21,383 nt of DNA from Pedobacter sp. UBA1951 (GTDB lineage Bacteria > Bacteroidota > Bacteroidia > Sphingobacteriales > Sphingobacteriaceae), in contig DDEP01000229.1 in NCBI GenBank assembly GCA_002336465.1, positions 7,344-28,726 on the forward strand, in the 5' to 3' direction. Positions within the stretch are counted from its first letter, which is position 1. Each line of letters starts with the position of its first letter. Below are positions 14,460 to 21,383 of this stretch, one piece after another. The position numbers and the translations under genes were made by a program. A model generated the notes under the pieces. It worked only from the letters and a program-made list of their open reading frames with translations, was not told the DNA's origin and did not search any database.

Positions 14460-15389
14460 TTATCTCACGATTAAATTCTTGAACTTTAGCTGATGTCTTG
14501 TTCTATAATCATCAAGCTGTTTACCTGCCAATTGCAATTCGTCTGTTGATAATACATCGGCTCCATTGGCTATTAAACGTTGAAAAATATTTTGAGGCAA
14601 ATTAGCTTTCGCACTGCGATCTAAGTTGCCCATAGTACCTAAAATGGTACTTATTCCTTTTTCGTTCAACAATTGATACAATTCCTTATCAGGTTCAGAC
14701 ACGCCTACAAACGCAATAATCTTATCATTTGGCACACCCATATCATTTAAACGTTTCAGATCTTCGGCATTTCTAACGGTTGCAGAAATCATTAAATCAG
14801 GAGCAAGCTGATGTACTTTGGCAGCCTGATTGGCATTATAAGTAATGATGATGGAGTTATTTTCTGATTTGGTTTTACGAACAGCCGCAATGATCTTTTC
14901 GTATGGTACTCCTTTTTTAATATCTATAGTAAACAACACTTTATTTTTACCCCAACTTAAAACCTGCTCTAAAGTAGGTATCTTAAAATGGGTTACTTTG
15001 CCTTCATTGTCTTTAAGTGTAAGTTTTTGTAGTTCTTCATAAGTGTAATTACCAATAGGACCTTTACCAGTACTTGTTCTATCGAGGTTATCATCGTGCA
15101 TAATTACCAAGGCAGAATCTTTACTTAAGGCTACATCAAACTCTATAATAACAGGATTATAAAGTGTTGCATTTTCAAAAGTTTCTATGGCATTTTCTGG
15201 ATACCCAGCCATTGGCCCTCCTCTATGTGCACTTATAAGTGGGTATTTATCTGCTTTACGATTTAAAAAAGATTGAAATTCTTGAGCTGATTTAAAGCTG
15301 ATATAGTGATGCGTTGTTGCTGTTTTAGGTGGTTGGCACGAGGCAACAACAGCCACCATCATTGCTAAGCATAGATTAAAAAATTTCAT
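14460..15389 (-). CDS. Glycerophosphodiester phosphodiesterase family lipoprotein
   Basis: A 309-residue lipoprotein that should hydrolyse glycerophosphodiesters to glycerol-3-phosphate and an alcohol in the periplasm or at a membrane surface. The lipobox is VASC with Cys18. The GDPD catalytic set is visible: His55-Arg56 in ISAHRGG, Glu65-Asn66 in YPENAIETF, Glu83 and Asp85 in IIEFDVALSKD, and His98 in VIMHDDNLDRTS; the TIM-barrel fold continues through FTIDIKKG. An upstream in-frame TTG (15395) would add two residues, but it lies in the promoter box, so ATG 15389 is chosen. It is the first gene of an operon with gldA. Cytidylyl or sphingolipid specificity is possible but not visible. Confidence 0.9.
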   Translation of the reverse strand: MKFFNLCLAMMVAVVASCQPPKTATTHHYISFKSAQEFQSFLNRKADKYPLISAHRGGPMAGYPENAIETFENATLYNPVIIEFDVALSKDSALVIMHDDNLDRTSTGKGPIGNYTYEELQKLTLKDNEGKVTHFKIPTLEQVLSWGKNKVLFTIDIKKGVPYEKIIAAVRKTKSENNSIIITYNANQAAKVHQLAPDLMISATVRNAEDLKRLNDMGVPNDKIIAFVGVSEPDKELYQLLNEKGISTILGTMGNLDRSAKANLPQNIFQRLIANGADVLSTDELQLAGKQLDDYRTRHQLKFKNLIVR

Positions 15390-15392
15390 ATC

Positions 15393-15423
15393 CAAATGTA
15401 AATATTATTGTTGTATTGGCTAA
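15393..15423 (-). promoter_or_regulatory. Promoter of the GDPD-gldA operon, predicting a leaderless transcript
   Basis: On the minus strand TACATTTG (15393-15400) is a perfect TAnnTTTG box; TTAG 19 nt upstream is a 3/4 -33 match. The last G is only 3 nt from the ATG at 15389, so transcription would begin at or next to the start codon. Confidence 0.45.
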
Positions 15424-15451
15424 ATTTTAGTCGGAAACAATATAGATTAAT

Positions 15452-15480
15452 TATAAAAAAAGCGGGAATCAATTCCCGCT
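15452..15480 (-). terminator. Terminator of the barrel-receptor operon
   Basis: A perfect 8-bp stem AGCGGGAA/TTCCCGCT (15461-15468 with 15473-15480) with a TCAA loop, followed on the minus strand by TTTTTTATAA. It ends the transcript of the 962-residue protein before the GDPD promoter. Confidence 0.88.
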
Positions 15481-15494
15481 CAATATTTCATTTA

Positions 15495-18383
15495 TTAATA
15501 AAAGCTACCGTCTCCGCGGCGTCTAATTTGCATGCCGTTTCTAGCCCTAGCCCCAGTCCATTTTTGCAACCTTACACTTGCTTTCAGCATAAAATATCTG
15601 CTCAATGCGTTAGATTTAGTTTCGGTGGTAACCAGACCGTTTACATCTACATTAACAAAGTTGTTCTGTTTTAAAATGTCAAATGCCTGAAGGCTTACTG
15701 TAGCCCTACGTTTCCATAATTCTTTTTGCATGTACGCATTGATTACCAAAGGATTTGAAGTAAGATTAGAACGAATTCCACTTACAAAATTCTTACTTGC
15801 GCTATAGCCGAATATCAGTGTTTGCCACATATAAAAACGTCCGTCTATATTTAAAGCCCATGTTTTTGTATTCACTTCACTCAAATCAAGTGTATTGTTA
15901 CTTTTTAATAAAGTATAAGAAACACTTGGATTAACTTCCATCCACTCTGTTGGATTGATACGTGGCCCAAAACGTTGGCTTACATTCCAAGTTTGCGTAA
16001 TGTTCTTGATGTCATTACTCATAGCAACTCCATTATTATAAGATATATTACCGCTGTAAGAGAGGTTGTATTTCCTATTATAGAATTGTTTCGATATCGA
16101 ATAATTTCCTCCTGCACGGTAAGCTCCATTCATGTTTAAAAAACGAGTCTCATATTTAAAACTACCATAACTATCAGGAATGGTTACTCTGTTTCTTACT
16201 ACAGAGTTATCAATGAAAGTTACATTAGCCCCGATACTGTAATTTAATTTTTGGTTGGCTAAGTAATTATTGTAATTCAGGTTAACGCTATGGTTAAAAG
16301 TTACTTTTAAGTCAGGATTACCTACTACAGGATTTTGAGGGTTTGATACATCTCTTACAGGTTGGATCTGGTCAAAAGTAGGTTCTGTAGCATTTCCAGA
16401 ATAATTAACCTGAATGCTATGTTGCCTTGAAAACATATACTGGAATCTCGCAATAGGTATAAGGTTAAAGCTGTTTCGGTGCGTAGTTGTACCTAAGCTT
16501 ACCTTTGTTCCGCTTAAAACTCCAGGCACAGCAGTTAGTCCAGCAGAAAAGCGAACTTTAGAAGTATTACTAAGCCCGTAACGATAGTTAAAAGCCAGAC
16601 GTGCCTGCGTAAATGAATAATCATAAATGTTGCTCAGCGAATCAATAGGTTTAGAAACGCCCGCATGGTTAATGTTGCTTGTTATTGCAGTATTGTCGTA
16701 ACCATTATGGTTTATCTGTCCATTAAATTCAAATTGTGTATTTGCAGATAAAGGCTCGGTAAAGGTTACACTAGCTCTGTAGTTTTTGGTCAGGTTATCG
16801 CGTTCTACTATACGGTGTACCAATGAATCTTTAACCACTGTATTGCTGGCATTGGCATAATATATAATATTTGAATTTCTTTCTTGATCGCTTTCCTGTT
16901 TACGGCTGTTCAGACTTACCTGTAAACTAAAGTTACGTCTCGGTTTCTTAAAAACATGCTGGTAAAATGCCGTAATTCCCAAACTCGGGTTTTTATTGGT
17001 ACTATTGTTTCCTCCTATCTGATCTTGATGTATAAAGCCTGTTTGGAAAGTAGAAAAATTACTTCCGTTTAATGAGTTCGACAAAGATATTTCTGGTGTT
17101 ACACGCAAGAAATTGTTGCTATCAAGATCTGCCTCCAGTTCAAAACTGAAACGATGATTTTTAGAGTTGCTAGTGCTTTTACTATCATTAGCTGAATAAG
17201 TAGGTGCATCTGTACCCACAATGGTTGAAACACTGCTGTTTAAAGAGGTTGAATTGTTATAATTATAACTATAATTCGTATTGATCTGAACTCTTTTACC
17301 TAACTGATCTCGATAAGAAAAACTTGCATTCCCCGTGGTAGTAGTCCCACCACTTCCTCCCGAAGAGCCTGCACCTCCGCCCGTATTCCCTCCACTCATC
17401 CGCGGTCCACCACCTCCCTGACCTCCAATAGAAATCACTTCCATGCCACCACCTCCAATGTTTCCTGATGATGAATTGGCTACTCCAGTTACAGTATTAT
17501 TAAGCCTAAAATTGGCCGTAATATTTTGGTTCCCATTGATACGGGTACCAAAGGCAGAACCTTCATATCGTTTGTTATTACCTGCTCCGGCAGCTATATT
17601 AGCCGTGTTTCCTACTGATTTATCTGTACGGGTTACAATGTTTAAAACCTTTTGCGGATCACCGTCTTTAATTCCGGTTCTTGCAGCCTGATCTCCATAA
17701 TCATCAACAATCTGTATTTTATCTACAATAGCTGCTGGCAAATTCTGTATAGCTGTATTTACCTCTCCACCTGAGTATGTTTTACCATTGATTTTTGCTT
17801 TAGTTACATTATTGCCCTGATGTATCAAGCTTCCGTCATTCCCTACTTCCATCCCTTCCATTTTTTTCAGGAGTTCATCTACCGTAGCATTTTCTCTAAC
17901 AATATAATCGCTCGCTTTATACTCTACGGTATCTGTTTTATAAGTGATTGAAGGACTGCCTTTTATTTCAATCTCCTTCAGTGTATTAGATGTATTCTGC
18001 AAGATAATAGGATCCATTACAATTCGGGAAATAGCATCATTTTGCTTGTATTTAGTAATTTGCTGTTTATAACCTAGCATTGTCAAGCTTAAGGTATAAG
18101 TAGCCATTTTTACATTTTTAAAAATAAAGATACCGTCAGAATTGGTACTGGTAATTAGCGTATCTTTTTCTGAAGTTAACCTAATAGTAACTCCAGGCAA
18201 GCCCACATCTGTTGAATCCTTTACAATACCGCTAATCTCACGCATATTTAAAGCTGCTGGCAAAGTTTTAGGTCGCTGTTGCGGATTTTGTGCATAAACT
18301 ACCTGCGGCAATAAAAATGTAACAAAAGCACAAGCAATTAACAGCAGGTACCCTGCTTTAATTTGGGTAAAAATAAATTTCAT
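15495..18383 (-). CDS. TonB-dependent receptor-like outer-membrane beta-barrel protein
   Basis: A 962-residue exported protein. Signal peptide 1-32 (ending VVYAQ); a carboxypeptidase-regulatory-like domain about 49-125 (ISGIVKDSTDVGLPGVTIRL, then FKNVKMATYTLSLTMLGY); a plug-like domain about 140-255 (VDELLKKMEGMEV, KINGKTYSGG and LPAAIVDKIQIVDDYGDQA); then a large barrel with repeated aromatic/Asn-rich strands. This is the OMP_b-brl_3 ('outer membrane beta-barrel family') type; it lacks a SusD partner and a clear TonB box, so substrate import is not demonstrated. A Gly-rich, Ser/Thr loop at about 307-346 contains GGQGGGGPRMSGG and is unusual in a strand-rich region. It begins 11 nt after the CBM9-like gene and is translated with it; a terminator follows. 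Confidence 0.85.
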   Translation of the reverse strand: MKFIFTQIKAGYLLLIACAFVTFLLPQVVYAQNPQQRPKTLPAALNMREISGIVKDSTDVGLPGVTIRLTSEKDTLITSTNSDGIFIFKNVKMATYTLSLTMLGYKQQITKYKQNDAISRIVMDPIILQNTSNTLKEIEIKGSPSITYKTDTVEYKASDYIVRENATVDELLKKMEGMEVGNDGSLIHQGNNVTKAKINGKTYSGGEVNTAIQNLPAAIVDKIQIVDDYGDQAARTGIKDGDPQKVLNIVTRTDKSVGNTANIAAGAGNNKRYEGSAFGTRINGNQNITANFRLNNTVTGVANSSSGNIGGGGMEVISIGGQGGGGPRMSGGNTGGGAGSSGGSGGTTTTGNASFSYRDQLGKRVQINTNYSYNYNNSTSLNSSVSTIVGTDAPTYSANDSKSTSNSKNHRFSFELEADLDSNNFLRVTPEISLSNSLNGSNFSTFQTGFIHQDQIGGNNSTNKNPSLGITAFYQHVFKKPRRNFSLQVSLNSRKQESDQERNSNIIYYANASNTVVKDSLVHRIVERDNLTKNYRASVTFTEPLSANTQFEFNGQINHNGYDNTAITSNINHAGVSKPIDSLSNIYDYSFTQARLAFNYRYGLSNTSKVRFSAGLTAVPGVLSGTKVSLGTTTHRNSFNLIPIARFQYMFSRQHSIQVNYSGNATEPTFDQIQPVRDVSNPQNPVVGNPDLKVTFNHSVNLNYNNYLANQKLNYSIGANVTFIDNSVVRNRVTIPDSYGSFKYETRFLNMNGAYRAGGNYSISKQFYNRKYNLSYSGNISYNNGVAMSNDIKNITQTWNVSQRFGPRINPTEWMEVNPSVSYTLLKSNNTLDLSEVNTKTWALNIDGRFYMWQTLIFGYSASKNFVSGIRSNLTSNPLVINAYMQKELWKRRATVSLQAFDILKQNNFVNVDVNGLVTTETKSNALSRYFMLKASVRLQKWTGARARNGMQIRRRGDGSFY

Positions 18384-18394
18384 AAGGCAGTCTG

Positions 18395-19270
18395 CTATTT
18401 ATTTTTCTGAAAAATATATTTGCCCCAAAAATCAGTTGCTGCGAACATGTCCTGTCTAGATGTATTGTTTCTGTCATTGCTACCTCCTCCTCTGGCTGCA
18501 CCACTTACTGGCACTGCTCTAAAAACCATCTGTCCACCAAAACTTGCACCCATATCTATTCCGTTTAATTTAATCTGATAGGCAATTTCAGGAGCTTGAT
18601 CTAATTTCACGCCTAACAGTTCTAGAGGAACAGCAAATTCACAAAAGAAAAGACCCTTATCATCAAATGAAGCAGCAGCTTTTAAACCGTATTCATTATA
18701 AATTGAGAGAGCACTATCTGCAATATTTTTAAATCCTGAAATCCGGATTTCTTTAACACTTGCCAATTGCGATTTATGTAATGCCAGTTGAATTGAGTCA
18801 CGTTGTGCCTGAGTTCTTTCAGTCCCTGCTTGTCCACCCCCAATAACAGCTACTTCTCTCGGCATCTGCATTCCTTGTCCACCCATCACTTGCACACTAC
18901 GTCCTCCGCTATTTCTTACATTGGTATTTCTAACCACTACGGGATAGGTGATTACAAAAGCATCGTTATTTTTCTTTTTGCCTTCGGTATTTATCGTAAA
19001 TGAAATACCTCCTCTTAATATTTTTGTAGCCATTTCTGTATTAATGGCTCTTAAAGCTAAATACAGGTTTTTTTCGTCATTACATACAGTATATTGCAAT
19101 TCTGTACGTTTGTTTTCGGCAGCAAAACCACCTCCCCATTCCTGCTGTTTTCCATCGGCTCTTACATTGGATGGCGCCCATATGGATGTATTTTGTACAT
19201 CGGGCAACTTTTGCGCATAGACACAATTTGTCAATATCATCAAAAGCAAAAAATAAAATGGTTTTCTCAT
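18395..19270 (-). CDS. Secreted CBM9/DOMON-like protein, partner of the barrel receptor
   Basis: A 291-residue exported protein with a signal peptide ending CVYAQ (1-20). The start of the domain, WAPSNVRADGKQQEWGGG (31-48), follows the 'DGxxxEW' opening typical of the carbohydrate-binding CBM9/DOMON-like fold, and NLYLALRAINTEMATKILRGG (68-88) and FCEFAVPLELLGV match its later strands, so a beta-sandwich is likely. Sugar binding is not shown. Two Gly-rich tracts interrupt it: about 121-148 (VMGGQGMQMPREVAV) and near the C-terminus (GAARGGGSN). It is the first gene of a two-gene unit with the 962-residue barrel (11-nt gap). I recognise the fold only weakly and know of no assigned function. No convincing promoter was found upstream. 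Confidence 0.7.
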   Translation of the reverse strand: MRKPFYFLLLMILTNCVYAQKLPDVQNTSIWAPSNVRADGKQQEWGGGFAAENKRTELQYTVCNDEKNLYLALRAINTEMATKILRGGISFTINTEGKKKNNDAFVITYPVVVRNTNVRNSGGRSVQVMGGQGMQMPREVAVIGGGQAGTERTQAQRDSIQLALHKSQLASVKEIRISGFKNIADSALSIYNEYGLKAAASFDDKGLFFCEFAVPLELLGVKLDQAPEIAYQIKLNGIDMGASFGGQMVFRAVPVSGAARGGGSNDRNNTSRQDMFAATDFWGKYIFQKNK

Positions 19271-19348
19271 AATGAATAGTTTTTGGTTTACATTTGTTTG
19301 TGTTGATTGGTTTATAGACTTTTAAAAGCCTAAAAGGATTAATATTCT

Positions 19349-19377
19349 AAAAAAAACTCCTCAAAATTTTGAGGGGT
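19349..19377 (-). terminator. Terminator of the subtilisin-like protease gene
   Basis: An 11-bp near-palindromic stem centred on CCTCAAAATTTTGAGG (19356-19377, one G·T pair in the outer arm), followed on the minus strand by eight Ts. It separates the protease gene from the CBM9-like/barrel unit. Confidence 0.85.
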
Positions 19378-19392
19378 CTGCAATTTCATATC

Positions 19393-21159
19393 TTATTTTT
19401 TATATTGCTCAGCTAGCTTTAGTGCGTTATAGGCATTCACAATTCCACCACTTACACACAAATCAGAAAAATTCACCCTAATCGTTTCATCTCGTTCATT
19501 CTTATACTTTATTTTGTGATTTACCTTCGTTACAGATTTCATGATAATATCCTTTACCTCTAAAGCGGTTAAATGAGGATAATAGCTCCATATCAATGCG
19601 GCTAAACCCGATACAACCGGGGCGGCCATGCTGGTTCCATCAAATTCATCATATTTGTTTCCCGGAACAGTAGAATTAATCTTAAATCCGGGAGCAAACA
19701 CATCAACTGTATATTTTCCGTAGTTAGAGAACGATGCTTTCAAATTATCATCATCTTTATAGGTACTTGCACCCACTTCTATCCAGTTTTGTGCTCGTGG
19801 CAGCTTAAATTTGTTAGAATCTAAAGCCAGTTCTTTATTCACTTCCTGCTTTCTCATAGGAGGAGCTCCTGCACCTTGTTGCATATTTCCTCTCTGCATT
19901 AAAGGAACAAAAGGTTTGTCTTCTGCCTTTTTATTCTTTTGAGCATATGCTTTAGCCTCTGGACTATCATAGAATTTAGTGGGGTAATTTTCAACAACAT
20001 CAATATTTTCATTATCATTACCAGCAGCATGAACTAAAAGAACACCTTTGCTCTCCGCATATTTTACAGCCTCATCTACTACTTTTTTATCCCATTTATA
20101 AGCCTTTCCAAAGCTCATATTAATGATTTTAGCTCCATTATCAACCGCATATCTAATACCATTGGCCACATCTTTATCTCTCTCGTCACCAGCAGGAACC
20201 ACTCTTATACTCATGATGCTCACATGATCTGCTACTCCCATTATACCAATATTATTATTACGATTAGCCCCAATAATACCTGCTACGTGTGTTCCATGTT
20301 CTGCATCGGGACCAATTACATCATTATTTCCATAATATCTTTCATTAGAATTGCTGTAATCATCTCCTACCAGCTCTGCACGCATATCATATTTCTCGTT
20401 AAGATTGTAATTTAGAGTTTGATCTAGTTCTTTATTACCCTTAACAATATTTTGATAGAATTTTTCTATGCTCCCATCTTCTTTAGATCCTTTTCTAATC
20501 ACTTTTTTAATAAATTCATCAAACTCATCATCTGTTTTAAAACGATCTATATCTTCTAAAGAAGGGATAGTTTTCTTATTAAGAACACCTACAGAATCCA
20601 TCATTTTCTTGATGGCTATATAAATAGGATAAGCTTCGCTAGCTTCTTGGTATTTTTTACCAAAATCACTAACTACACGCTTATAAAGTTTGTATTCTTC
20701 TTTTTCTGCACTATCTAAATTAGTACTAGGAAGTGTTGATCTATATTTAGGTTCTAAAAGTCTCTTTATTCTAACCAATTCCAAATTATCATAATGTAGA
20801 TCTCCTTTTTTAGAGCCAATAAAATTCCAGCCATATACATCATCTATATAGCCATTCTTATCATCATCAACACCATTTCCTCCTATTTCTTTTTTATTAG
20901 TCCAAACTACATCTTTTAAGTCTTCGTGATGTACATCCGTTCCGCCATCTATTACCGCCACAATGATTTTTTGTTTAGGTTGCTTATTTTTTAATAGTTC
21001 TTGATAAGCCCTTTCTGTGCTAATACCAAAATATCCGTTAGTAGTAAGGTCTAAATTAAACCAGTTTGGTGGCAATACTACGTTCTTATCTTGTGCAGCT
21101 ACAAATTGTACAGAAACAAAAGATAATAGTACGACTAAAAAAGATTTAAGAAATTTCAT
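19393..21159 (-). CDS. Secreted S8 subtilisin-like serine protease
   Basis: A 588-residue exported protease. Signal peptide 1-23 (VQFVAAQ), then a short region and the S8 triad: Asp71 in VAVIDGGTDV, His288 in EHGTHVAGIIGA, Ser510 in DGTSMAAPVVSG; Asn381 in HAAGNDN is the oxyanion residue. No I9-type propeptide is visible. Two insertions stand out: about 180 charged residues between Asp71 and His288 (normal subtilisins have about 30), after the common NGVDDDKNGYIDDVYGWNF segment, and a Lys/Gln/Met-rich loop at about 400-450 (MQRGNMQQGAGAPPMRKQ). The enzyme should degrade proteins in the periplasm or outside the cell; there is no sorting tail. Its own promoter and terminator bracket it. Confidence 0.92.
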   Translation of the reverse strand: MKFLKSFLVVLLSFVSVQFVAAQDKNVVLPPNWFNLDLTTNGYFGISTERAYQELLKNKQPKQKIIVAVIDGGTDVHHEDLKDVVWTNKKEIGGNGVDDDKNGYIDDVYGWNFIGSKKGDLHYDNLELVRIKRLLEPKYRSTLPSTNLDSAEKEEYKLYKRVVSDFGKKYQEASEAYPIYIAIKKMMDSVGVLNKKTIPSLEDIDRFKTDDEFDEFIKKVIRKGSKEDGSIEKFYQNIVKGNKELDQTLNYNLNEKYDMRAELVGDDYSNSNERYYGNNDVIGPDAEHGTHVAGIIGANRNNNIGIMGVADHVSIMSIRVVPAGDERDKDVANGIRYAVDNGAKIINMSFGKAYKWDKKVVDEAVKYAESKGVLLVHAAGNDNENIDVVENYPTKFYDSPEAKAYAQKNKKAEDKPFVPLMQRGNMQQGAGAPPMRKQEVNKELALDSNKFKLPRAQNWIEVGASTYKDDDNLKASFSNYGKYTVDVFAPGFKINSTVPGNKYDEFDGTSMAAPVVSGLAALIWSYYPHLTALEVKDIIMKSVTKVNHKIKYKNERDETIRVNFSDLCVSGGIVNAYNALKLAEQYKK

Positions 21160-21179
21160 AAAGCATAATTGATTTTAAA

Positions 21180-21187
21180 CAAAAATA
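21180..21187 (-). promoter_or_regulatory. -7 promoter box of the S8 protease gene
   Basis: On the minus strand TATTTTTG is a perfect TAnnTTTG box 20 nt before the ATG, implying a leader of about 16 nt; no clear -33 TTTG is present at normal distance. Confidence 0.45.
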
Positions 21188-21290
21188 AGTGTTTAGTACA
21201 AATAGCATGTAACAAGTATGGGATTTAACAGACGTTAACACTTCCGGGGAGGGGTGTTTAAGGTTGGCAGCGCGTGCCGGGGGCCATAAA

Positions 21291-21323
21291 CGGGAAAAGC
21301 CCTCCCAGTTTCCTGGAAGGGCT
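21291..21323 (-). terminator. rRNA operon terminator
   Basis: Arms AGCCCTCCCAG (21298-21308) and CTGGAAGGGCT (21313-21323) with one mismatch and a TTTC loop; on the minus strand it is followed by TTTTCCCG. It lies just downstream of the 5S rRNA. Confidence 0.82.
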
Positions 21324-21336
21324 CCCCTAGTAAAAG

Positions 21337-21383
21337 TCGGCACCGACCTACTCTCCCACGTGTTACCGCAGTACCATCGGCTC
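21337..21383 (-). rRNA. rrf: 5S rRNA, 3' part
   Basis: Read on the minus strand, the last 47 bases contain GGTACTGCGGTAACACGTGG and GAGAGTAGGTCGGTGCCG, the conserved 3' half of Bacteroidota 5S rRNA (the loop E/helix IV-V region and the 3' arm of helix I). The gene runs off the right edge, so the rest of an rRNA operon should lie beyond it. The exact 3' end (21336-21340) is approximate. Confidence 0.93.

Noticed and set aside
17443..17691. 82-residue plus-strand frame in the barrel gene
   Set aside because: Pro/Val-rich reverse reading of the Gly-rich loop region; no independent signals.
15495..19270. SusC/SusD polysaccharide-utilisation pair
   Set aside because: The partner lacks a lipobox and SusD features, the receptor is of the OMP_b-brl_3 type, and no glycoside hydrolase lies nearby.
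21237..21258. Hairpin AACACTTC/GGGGTGTT as a second rRNA terminator
   Set aside because: Two G·U pairs in eight and no U tract on either side; the stem at 21298-21323 is far better.
21146..21343. 65-residue minus-strand open frame spanning the protease promoter and the rRNA terminator
   Set aside because: It covers the 5S downstream terminator, the GC-rich patch and the protease promoter and has no recognisable protein character; chance frame in non-coding DNA.
1..21383. Insertion sequences, CRISPR arrays, prophage or tRNA genes
   Set aside because: No transposase or integrase-like protein, no spaced direct repeats, and no cloverleaf with a TTC-type T-arm was seen.

Overview
The window reads as chromosome of a low-GC member of the Bacteroidota, most likely Sphingobacteriaceae (Pedobacter-like). 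The evidence is the gld gene set (gldA, gldF, gldG), a type IX secretion (T9SS) C-terminal sorting domain, a TonB-dependent-type outer-membrane protein with a carboxypeptidase-like N-terminal domain, promoters of the TAnnTTTG type and general lack of Shine-Dalgarno sequences. The genus is inferred from overall protein character, not from a search.

Layout. 1-2179 (+): the 3' end of a propionyl/acyl-CoA carboxylase carboxyltransferase gene, a terminator, an MFS transporter and a GNAT acetyltransferase. 2165-2566 (-): a small membrane-anchored coiled-coil protein resembling the tail of SPFH/prohibitin proteins. 2682-3806 (+) and 3886-5256 (-): an M42 aminopeptidase and an M20 dipeptidase converging on a shared terminator. 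5394-7396 (+): two exported hydrolases, an SGNH/GDSL esterase with a T9SS tail and an S1/P1-nuclease/phospholipase-C-type zinc enzyme. 7393-8811 (-): a DedA-family membrane protein and a DUF4397 lipoprotein.

8892-15389 (-) holds two linked transcription units. The first, in transcription order, is glycerophosphodiester phosphodiesterase lipoprotein, gldA and a small outer-membrane beta-barrel protein (1-nt gap, then ATGA overlap), followed by a second paralogous barrel with a candidate promoter of its own and a terminator. The second is gldF, gldG and dnaN, with dnaN also preceded by a good promoter. 15495-19270 (-): a two-gene unit of a secreted CBM9/DOMON-like protein and a 962-residue outer-membrane receptor-like barrel. 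19393-21159 (-): a secreted subtilisin-like protease. The right edge (about 21337-21383, -) is the 3' end of a 5S rRNA with its operon terminator, so an rRNA operon lies just outside.

Functionally most of the window is envelope biology: export, lipid/phosphodiester turnover, peptide degradation, the GldAFG ABC transporter and outer-membrane barrels. No mobile element, CRISPR array, tRNA or gene-free stretch above 300 bases is visible. The least understood part is the right-hand cluster (15495-21159), where three neighbouring exported proteins each carry a Gly/Met/Gln-rich low-complexity loop. I did not find anything I would claim as a proven new system.
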